This document shows, one piece after another, positions 1-3,920 of a DNA stretch of 13,252 nucleotides. This DNA comes from Zoogloeaceae bacterium (GTDB lineage Bacteria; Pseudomonadota; Gammaproteobacteria; Burkholderiales; Rhodocyclaceae). Both the position numbers and the translations under genes were made by a program. The stretch lies in assembly GCA_031290955.1 (NCBI GenBank), contig JAISLJ010000076.1, positions 1 to 13,252 on the forward strand, written 5' to 3'. The notes beneath the pieces are model-generated. The model worked only from the letters and a program-made list of their open reading frames with translations, was not told the origin of the DNA and did not search any database. Within the stretch, counting starts at the first letter, position 1. The number at the start of each line of letters is the position of its first letter.

Positions 1-435
1 GAGTCCTTGCTGTTCGCGGAGCTCGATAAATGCAGGAACTGGATCGTGCCGGTACTTGTGCGTTTTGCTTTGGAAACAGGGGCGCGGCGCGGGGAAATCT
101 TGTCCTTGCGGTGGAAGGACATTGATTTGACGCAATGCACAGCACGACTGGACGGCAAGACCGGCGCCCGCGTGATCCCCCTTTCGGCGCTTGCCGTCAC
201 CCTGCTGCAAAACCTGCCCCGCTCGCTATCGGGCAAGGTTTTCTCGATCCCTGTGCGGTCATTGCGGCAAGCCTTTGAACGGGCCGTAGCGCGGGCCAGG
301 TTGGGGGATTTCGTTTTCCACGACCTGCGGCACTGCGCTTTGACGCGCATTGCCCGGCATCATCAACACCATGCTTTCCAGCAAAGCAGAAGAACAGCGA
401 CAGATACGAGACTTGGCGGTACGGATAGCGATTGA
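1..435 (+). pseudogene. Tyrosine recombinase (phage/island integrase), catalytic-domain fragment
   Basis: Site-specific recombinase of the lambda-integrase family, which would insert or excise a mobile element. The frame is open from base 1, so the N-terminal arm- and core-binding domains lie outside the window. The catalytic domain is recognisable: GARRGEILSLRW carries the first catalytic Arg, GKTGARVIPLS holds the strand with the usual Lys, and FHDLRH is the HxxR box at about 318-333. Homology stops right after ALTRIA (about 349). The remaining codons, up to the TGA at 433-435, are His/Arg/Thr-rich and unlike the family. The second His/Trp position and the Tyr nucleophile are therefore missing, and the product should be unable to recombine DNA. 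The break coincides with the start of another small frame on the same strand, suggesting a deletion or recombination junction. The family assignment is secure; inactivity is inferred. Confidence 0.85.
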
Positions 436-637
436 AAGCTGGACACAAAGACTTGCAATCATCAATAAAGATGGCGGCAGCATTTCTCCAATTGAACACA
501 GCATGATACATGCCATTCGTATGTGCGACCTTGCTTTTTCTTCCCATGAGATTTCTCCTGAAGAATTCAAAGCACGACTGGATAAAATCGCCACACAAAT
601 GAAAATTCTGTATGAGCATATGGAAACTCTTTCCTGA
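371..637 (+). CDS. Small hypothetical helical protein (88 aa)
   Basis: I do not recognise a family. From the ATG at 371 the product is a soluble, probably all-helical 88-residue protein, with stretches such as SPIEHSMIHAIRMCDLAF and SPEEFKARLDKIATQMKIL typical of amphipathic helices. There is no signal peptide or membrane segment. The same frame continues upstream to a TTG at 350, inside the integrase remnant, so the original N-terminus may have been lost when the two sequences were joined. No convincing ribosome binding site precedes either start. Base composition is lower in G+C than in the integrase just upstream, consistent with a different origin. It ends 12 bp before the convergent stop of the minus-strand coiled-coil gene. 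It may be a real small gene or a fragment of a longer one. Confidence 0.4.
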   Translation: MLSSKAEEQRQIRDLAVRIAIESWTQRLAIINKDGGSISPIEHSMIHAIRMCDLAFSSHEISPEEFKARLDKIATQMKILYEHMETLS

Positions 638-649
638 AACGGCATTCAT

Positions 650-1165
650 TTATTTGTCCTTGTCAGCTTGCCGGGCCTCGTAACACGCCGCAGCGTCGCA
701 AGTCTTCTCATGTGAAAGCGGCGCAGTCGATTCCTCAATCTTTCTTGTCGGCGCAATCGCTGCACTAGCCTTATCCAGCCGCTCAAGGATTTCCGAAATC
801 CGATCTTCCTTCAGCGCAATCGCTTTCTCAAGCGCCTTCAGCCGATCATCAACCCTCGCAAAACGCTCAATCAGCATTACAAAATGCCTGTCGATGCAGT
901 CATAGCTGCCGTCCAGAAGCGCAAGCTTCTCCTCCAGAACCATCAGCCGATTCTTCGATTCCTCGACCGCCTTCAGCCGATCATCAAGATCATCAATGAA
1001 CCGATCCAGTGACTTCGCAATTCTCTGCGCGCCATCGGTCTCTTTATCAATGGCCGCTTTCCGAATCTGAAACACCTGTTCCTCAATCAACCTCATCCGT
1101 CTTTCAACCTCTTCGGGGAGCCTCATAAGCTCATCAAGGCCAATTTGCTTCATCACTGCCATCAT
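650..1165 (-). CDS. Coiled-coil protein of unknown function (171 aa)
   Basis: The product is a highly charged, largely helical protein. From about residue 15 to 130 it is dominated by Leu/Ile heptads, and the element DDRLKAVE / DDRLKALE occurs twice, which points to a coiled coil and probably oligomerisation. There is no signal peptide. The start is set by an AGGAGG ribosome binding site at 1173-1178, seven bases before the ATGATG at 1165; a longer frame reaching 1270 lies inside the upstream gene. Only 22 bp separate it from the stop of the upstream HTH gene, so the two should be co-transcribed. Position beside a small-terminase-like gene suggests a phage accessory or packaging-related role, but this is inference and no function can be assigned. 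Confidence 0.65.
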   Translation of the reverse strand: MMAVMKQIGLDELMRLPEEVERRMRLIEEQVFQIRKAAIDKETDGAQRIAKSLDRFIDDLDDRLKAVEESKNRLMVLEEKLALLDGSYDCIDRHFVMLIERFARVDDRLKALEKAIALKEDRISEILERLDKASAAIAPTRKIEESTAPLSHEKTCDAAACYEARQADKDK

Positions 1166-1187
1166 TTCACTTCCTCCTGTTGTTGAA

Positions 1188-1838
1188 CTACTCCGCCACG
1201 ACGCGAACCGCAGCCTGTGGCGAAACAATCTCCACGCGAATCGACCGATCCGTCTCATCTCGCGGAACATTACCCTTGTCGATCCCGTAAGCCTCGCGCT
1301 CCAGGCGGATCACCTGACCGTATGAACTGGTGAGCATGCCGAACATCTGGAGCCGATCCTTGACGGGCAATCCTTCGTCCTGCGCGGCGTCCAGTTCTTC
1401 GCGGAACTCGCGAGCCTGCCTGCGCAATTCCGCGATTTCTCCACGATGGGCAATCTGTACAGCGGCGATGAGAGTAGCGGCGGATTCGACGATCCTCTTC
1501 TCGGATATCTGGCGCTTTTCCTTCTGGATTTCATCGACGATGGTGGTCAAATTCTTGACCGCCGATTCTTGACCGCCAGAATCTTTTTTTTGACCGCCAA
1601 ACTTTTTGATGCCAGCCTTCGCCAGAGAATTGAGGACGATCACATTTGCTCGTTTCTCTACCTTGTGGGAGAGATCACGAATCCATCCATGCTTCTTGGC
1701 GCGTTTCTGCATAGAACTAAGCGCGACGCCGTGCTGCTTGGCAATCTCCCGCAAAGGGATGATCCCGGCGCAATAGGCGGTTTCGATGGCTTCCCAGTCA
1801 ATGGGCTTCCTGGGAACGGGGATGGTTGGTGGATTCAT
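1188..1838 (-). CDS. HTH protein resembling phage terminase small subunits
   Basis: The 216-residue product opens with a helix-turn-helix at about residues 14-52 (DWEAIETAYCAGIIPLREIA followed by KQHGVALSSMQKRAKKHGW). This pattern is common in DNA-recognition subunits of phage terminases and related phage HTH proteins, which bind packaging-site DNA and recruit the large ATPase subunit. The middle (about 85-165) is charged and helical, consistent with the oligomerisation region of such proteins, and the C-terminus is short and polar. No large terminase gene lies beside it here, which weakens the assignment. A transcription regulator of the same HTH type is the main alternative. It heads a two-gene minus-strand unit with the coiled-coil gene. 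Its ATG touches the edge of a perfect 8-bp dyad that could be its own operator. No strong ribosome binding site is visible before the ATG. Confidence 0.6.
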   Translation of the reverse strand: MNPPTIPVPRKPIDWEAIETAYCAGIIPLREIAKQHGVALSSMQKRAKKHGWIRDLSHKVEKRANVIVLNSLAKAGIKKFGGQKKDSGGQESAVKNLTTIVDEIQKEKRQISEKRIVESAATLIAAVQIAHRGEIAELRRQAREFREELDAAQDEGLPVKDRLQMFGMLTSSYGQVIRLEREAYGIDKGNVPRDETDRSIRVEIVSPQAAVRVVAE

Positions 1839-1856
1839 GCCTGTATGGTACAGGCA
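1838..1856. promoter_or_regulatory. Perfect 8-bp inverted repeat at the start of the HTH gene
   Basis: TGCCTGTA (1838-1845) and TACAGGCA (1849-1856) are perfect inverted arms around TGG. The dyad starts at the first base of the HTH gene's start codon and covers its ribosome-binding region, so a protein bound there could block transcription or translation initiation. It sits in the divergent space shared with the toxin-antitoxin operon. An operator for the HTH protein itself is the simplest reading, but this is inference. Confidence 0.4.
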
Positions 1857-1894
1857 CAGTTATGGGAGGGGAACCAATGAACGGGGGCGTTTCC

Positions 1895-1923
1895 TTGCTT
1901 TCCTGTAACCTATGGATTACACT
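1895..1923 (+). promoter_or_regulatory. Possible toxin-antitoxin promoter with overlapping dyad
   Basis: TTGCTT (1895-1900) and TACACT (1918-1923) have a 17-bp spacing and only partial match to the sigma-70 consensus. A dyad TGTAA-N8-TTACA (1904-1908 / 1917-1921) overlaps the -10 element, as expected for an operator autoregulated by an antitoxin. Transcription would begin near 1930, at the toxin ATG, so the toxin may be leaderless or very weakly translated. This is inference from short motifs. Confidence 0.3.
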
Positions 1924-1929
1924 TGTTCC

Positions 1930-2256
1930 ATGTATGAAGTCATCAAATCCAATCGGTTCAACATTTGGCTTGAAAATTTGCGTGACCGCGTGGCAGCGGC
2001 TCGTATCACAGCCAGAATCCGGCTTGCCGAGCAAGGCAATCTTGGTGACTGGAAAGCGTTGCGTGACGGCATCTCTGAAATGCGCGTGAATGTGGGCGCG
2101 GGCTACCGGATTTATTTTACCCGGCATGGTCAAAACTTCATCGTGCTACTGGTCGGCGGTGACAAACGCAGTCAGGCAAAGGACATCCAACAGGCGATTG
2201 AACTTGCGGAACAATGGAAGGATGAGAATCATGAAGACGATCCCAAAGGAGTTTAG
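1930..2256 (+). CDS. RelE/HigB-type toxin (phage Gp49-like addiction-module killer)
   Basis: A 108-residue member of the RelE/ParE-fold toxin group annotated as 'putative addiction module killer' (Gp49/HigB-like). Such toxins are usually ribosome-dependent mRNA endonucleases neutralised by a cognate HTH antitoxin. Family signatures are NIWLENLRDRVAAARITARI in the N-terminal helices, GNLGDWKALRDGISEMRV, and the strand block GAGYRIYFTRHG then LLVGGDKRSQAKDI, ending in a helix. I prefer the ATG at 1930, giving MYEVIKSNRF, because family members begin at that point; an in-frame ATG at 1912 would add six residues. The gene overlaps the antitoxin by 26 bp, showing a translationally coupled toxin-first operon. 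The fold and conserved blocks are intact, so it should be functional. Confidence 0.9.
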   Translation: MYEVIKSNRFNIWLENLRDRVAAARITARIRLAEQGNLGDWKALRDGISEMRVNVGAGYRIYFTRHGQNFIVLLVGGDKRSQAKDIQQAIELAEQWKDENHEDDPKGV

Positions 2257-2530
2257 CCGCTTTGATGCGGCAAATTATCTCAAGTCCGAAGAGGACATGC
2301 GGCTTTACCTCGAAGCCTGTTTCGCGGAAGACCCTGGCGACGGGAGTCTTATCCGCGCCGCCCTCTCCGATATCGCCCGCGCCAACAGCATGACACAACT
2401 TTCACATGATACGGGTCTTACGCGGGAAGGCCTCTACAAGGCGCTTTCCCGCGACGGAAACCCGGAATTCTCCACGATCCTGAAAGTCACCCGCGCTCTG
2501 GGGATGAAGCTGACGGTCACGCATGCCTGA
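2231..2530 (+). CDS. HTH antitoxin of the addiction module (HigA-like, COG3636 type)
   Basis: A 99-residue antitoxin of the family routinely paired with Gp49-like killers ('probable addiction module antidote protein'). The N-terminus KEFSRFDAANYLKSEEDMRL followed by YLEACFAEDPGDGSLIRAAL is typical. The C-terminal half is a helix-turn-helix, SMTQLSHDTGLTREGLYKAL, then PEFSTILKVTRALGMKLTV. It should bind and neutralise the toxin and repress the shared promoter through its HTH. The ATG at 2231 lies inside the toxin's 3' end and is preceded by a purine-rich GGAAGGATGAG stretch that can act as a ribosome binding site. The length matches the family and no key part is missing, so the module looks complete. 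Confidence 0.9.
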   Translation: MKTIPKEFSRFDAANYLKSEEDMRLYLEACFAEDPGDGSLIRAALSDIARANSMTQLSHDTGLTREGLYKALSRDGNPEFSTILKVTRALGMKLTVTHA

Positions 2531-2688
2531 TTATTCCCGGCGGTACGCCCTGTACCACCGAGTTGCGACGGCCTTCAGCCCCTCCTTGGTGCCGCGATCC
2601 TTGCAATCCGTACTTCAGCCGTCGTGTGCGCACACGGCAGATGCGCGCCGCGACAAAAAGCCCTGCATCTCGCCGGGCTGGTGGGCAT
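2531..2688. other. Short intergenic stretch with a possible decayed minus-strand gene
   Basis: No complete gene is visible between the antitoxin and the terminator. On the minus strand, one frame from about 2665 to the TAA at 2531-2533 reads MQGFLSRRASAVCAHDG, an in-frame TGA, then DCKDRGTKEGLKAVATRW and YRAYRRE. The last part looks protein-like and may be the tail of a broken phage gene. A 5-bp hairpin (GGTAC 2542-2546 / GTACC 2552-2556) has no T-tract and is not a terminator. Confidence 0.25.
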
Positions 2689-2712
2689 AAAAAAGCCGCC
2701 CGGAGGCGGCTT
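2689..2712 (-). terminator. Rho-independent terminator after the acidic-protein gene
   Basis: On the minus strand an 8-bp stem, AAGCCGCC / GGCGGCTT (2712-2705 and 2700-2693), closes a 4-nt loop and runs directly into six T residues (2694-2689). It lies 26-49 bp past the stop of the acidic-protein gene, exactly where its transcript should end. On the plus strand the stem is not followed by a T-run. Confidence 0.85.
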
Positions 2713-2737
2713 GTTGGGGGGGGCGGGGAACGCCAAA

Positions 2738-3382
2738 TTAATCGGCGTCCTCCCACTTTTCGTGGATGGTCAATTTGCCGTCCCGGTACTCAGCAATGAC
2801 GCGCCAATTGAACTCCTCTTGTCCCGTCAGCCACTCATACTCCTCTGACGGGTCTTCGGCACGATAAACCGTCCAATCCTCCCAGTCGCCCCTATGGGCG
2901 GCTTCCACATCCGCCTCCAGGGAGGACGCAGTTTGTTCCAATTCGGAAAACAGGGCAACGCAATTCCCGGCTCCAGCCGGAAACGCAGCGAGGTGCAACC
3001 CTCCCGCGTTATCCTCAATAACTTCAACATCATAAAGCCTTGAGGTATCGACGGCAATTTTTGCTGCTTCTGGCGATTCGCAGAAATCCACCCAAATTTT
3101 GTGACTTGGAGTTATGGCCGACTCAACGTCCATCGATTCGTCGTAATCCCCTTCAATGCGGGTATCGGGGCAATGCCCCTCCGCATTCTGGACCTCTATT
3201 TCAATCTCGACGTTGATGGGCGAGAGGCCATCCGCAACCCGTTTGGTATTCATCTGGGCGATATCGCCCTTCCAGGTTTTTTCCGTGAATTCCGCAAGCG
3301 CTTCCGCCGCTTCATTCTGATCCATCCATCCATCTCCGAGATTCCCGGCGAGGATGGTTGCATAAATTTCTACCGTGCTCAT
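2738..3382 (-). CDS. Strongly acidic protein of unknown function (214 aa)
   Basis: I do not recognise a family. By eye the 214-residue product contains about 49 Asp/Glu against about 14 Lys/Arg, a strong net negative charge spread over the whole length. Clusters include IEGDYDESMDVES and AEDPSEEYEW. It has several Trp residues near the C-terminus, no signal peptide and no membrane segment. The start is supported by GCAGGAGC eight bases before the ATG at 3382. A clean terminator follows the gene. It is the first full-size gene behind the P4/C4-like RNA leader, so its expression is probably controlled by that RNA. Extreme acidity in a phage early-type operon fits a DNA-mimic or anti-restriction protein, but it lacks motifs that I could match to ArdA, and this remains a guess. 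Confidence 0.7.
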   Translation of the reverse strand: MSTVEIYATILAGNLGDGWMDQNEAAEALAEFTEKTWKGDIAQMNTKRVADGLSPINVEIEIEVQNAEGHCPDTRIEGDYDESMDVESAITPSHKIWVDFCESPEAAKIAVDTSRLYDVEVIEDNAGGLHLAAFPAGAGNCVALFSELEQTASSLEADVEAAHRGDWEDWTVYRAEDPSEEYEWLTGQEEFNWRVIAEYRDGKLTIHEKWEDAD

Positions 3383-3398
3383 GGTCGTGCTCCTGCGT

Positions 3399-3412
3399 GA
3401 GTTTTGAAACTC
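3399..3412 (-). promoter_or_regulatory. Hairpin/dyad just upstream of the acidic-protein ribosome binding site
   Basis: GAGTTT (3399-3404) and AAACTC (3407-3412) are perfect 6-bp arms around two bases. In the leader transcript this hairpin ends a few bases before the AGGAG ribosome binding site. It could be an operator in DNA or a structure in RNA that adjusts access to the site. Confidence 0.4.
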
Positions 3413-3424
3413 GCGGAGCCGCTT

Positions 3425-3604
3425 TCACACAGCGCCGCGAGGTGTCCGGGTGGCCGGGAGGTTGAAAGCCAAACGCAGTTGGTGGGCTGATTCCCCGTTT
3501 CCGGGTCTTTTATTCGCCGCCCTCCCGGCCATTGACCATGACACGGGCGCAAAAAAACCGCATCTGACGGGCGCGGATTTTGCCGCTGCGTTTTGAGCTT
3601 TCAC
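3425..3604 (-). CDS. Short ORF of Ash/Icd-like type overlapping the RNA leader
   Basis: A 59-codon frame (possible GTG start at 3604) reads VKAQNAAAKSAPVRCGFFAP and later SMAGRAANKRPGNGESAHQL, ending PATRTPRGAV. Short proteins with this Ala/Arg-rich pattern and an 'AxSAPVRCGFF'-like core are often annotated as 'Ash family' or 'host cell division inhibitor Icd-like' in P4-like prophages. They overlap the immunity RNA there too, so the conservation may reflect the RNA and not the protein. A second overlapping frame starts with the ATG at 3611 and gives a 33-residue peptide ending VMVNGREGGE. No good ribosome binding site serves either frame. I doubt that either is a functional protein. Confidence 0.3.
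   Translation of the reverse strand: MKAQNAAAKSAPVRCGFFAPVSWSMAGRAANKRPGNGESAHQLRLAFNLPATRTPRGAV
3451..3531 (-). ncRNA. Candidate small antisense RNA (CI/C4-like) enclosed by an 11-bp stem
   Basis: In the minus-strand transcript GGCCGGGAGG (3530-3521) pairs perfectly with CCTCCCGGCC (3461-3452), and 3531/3451 add an eleventh pair, enclosing 59 nt. Inside are a hairpin CCCG-GAAA-CGGG with a GNRA loop (3505-3494) and a second hairpin CCAA-CTGCGT-TTGG whose loop is part of segment B. A compact RNA of about 80 nt presenting its antisense stretch in a loop matches the size and logic of P4 CI and P1 C4 RNAs. I cannot see the processing sites. Confidence 0.55.
3551..3586 (-). terminator. Candidate attenuator in the leader
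   Basis: In transcript order the leader contains GCGG (3586-3583), CCGC (3576-3573) and GCGG (3561-3558), the last followed by seven U (3557-3551). CCGC can pair either with the first GCGG (anti-terminator) or with the second (terminator with U-run). The first GCGG abuts the end of segment A, so pairing of segment B with A could free CCGC to form the terminator. The stems are only 4-5 bp, so the terminator may be weak. Confidence 0.4.
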
Positions 3605-3618
3605 ACTCCATGAGTTGC

Positions 3619-3646
3619 AGATTACCACATCCCGAAAAAATGTCAA
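3619..3646 (-). promoter_or_regulatory. Sigma-70 promoter of the RNA leader and acidic-protein gene
   Basis: On the minus strand a perfect -35 box TTGACA (3646-3641) is followed after 16 bp by TAATCT (3624-3619). The -10 is imperfect but is preceded by TGG, giving an extended -10. The predicted start is near 3612, just upstream of segment A. This is the best promoter match in the window. Confidence 0.65.
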
Positions 3647-3920
3647 CACCCATCTGCAAATTTTTTTGCTGCCGGTGCTAAAAAACCACAAAATCAAATC
3701 TATCTCATTGATTGTAAAGGATTTTCCTTTGTGGCTGGTCGTGGAATCGAACCACGGACACATGAGTTTTCGGCCCCACTGGTCCGCCCATCTTCCTTGT
3801 AAATCAATGGGTTAAGAGATTTTATGTTCAAAAATCGGTCCACTTCGCCATGCTAGACGGTACAGAATCGGCGCGCGCATTTTGCCTGTTTCAGGGGGCA
3901 AACAACCCGAATCCCTTTGT
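3647..3920. other. Non-coding gap between the RNA leader and the giant gene
   Basis: No gene is evident. The left part (3647-3730) is A/T-rich. A tRNA 3'-half-like sequence lies at 3732-3775. Just beyond the giant gene's stop, TTTGC/GCAAA with CTG/CAG (3881-3902) can form a bulged hairpin, but no T-run follows on either strand, so it is not a clear terminator. Confidence 0.4.
3732..3775 (-). other. tRNA 3'-half-like sequence, possible attachment-site remnant
   Basis: On the minus strand CGTGG-TTCGATT-CCACG (3756-3740) is a perfect 5-bp T-stem with a canonical T-loop. It is followed by seven bases that could be the acceptor 3' strand (ACCAGCC, 3739-3733) and a discriminator A at 3732; CCA is not encoded. 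No matching GGCTGGT 5' acceptor strand or D-arm is found upstream, so it is not a complete tRNA gene. Integrases often use tRNA 3' halves as attachment sites, which leave such a fragment at the distal junction. Confidence 0.45.

Larger units (their letters stand above)
3421..3612 (-). ncRNA. P4 CI / C4-like RNA regulatory leader with segments A, B and C
   Basis: Leader RNA from the promoter at 3619-3646 to the acidic-protein gene. In transcript order: segment A (3606-3586) begins GTGTGAAAGC and ends AAACGCAG; segment B (3478-3461) reads CTGCGTTTGGCTTTCAAC; segment C (3430-3421) repeats GTGTGAAAGC. B can pair with A over UGAAAGC plus AAACGCAG, about 16 pairs counting one G-U, with a two-base bulge. 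B also pairs with C over UGAAAGC. This A-B-C order, with B complementary to both flanks, is the layout known for satellite phage P4 immunity, where a small RNA carrying seqB causes premature termination of the operon leader, and is related to the C4 RNA of P1/P7. The repeats and pairing are seen directly; the function is inferred. Confidence 0.6.

Noticed and set aside
2542..2556. Terminator after the antitoxin gene
   Set aside because: The 5-bp hairpin lacks a T-run and is too weak; the nearby strong terminator points the other way.
2738..3382. Assignment of the acidic protein as ArdA antirestriction protein
   Set aside because: Only the acidity fits; I could not match conserved ArdA segments, so it is left as unknown.
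3732..3850. Complete tRNA gene on the minus strand
   Set aside because: The T-arm is perfect, but no 5' acceptor strand, D-arm or credible anticodon arm matches it; recorded only as a 3'-half remnant.
3881..3902. Terminator after the giant gene
   Set aside because: The hairpin has a three-base bulge and no T-tract on either strand.
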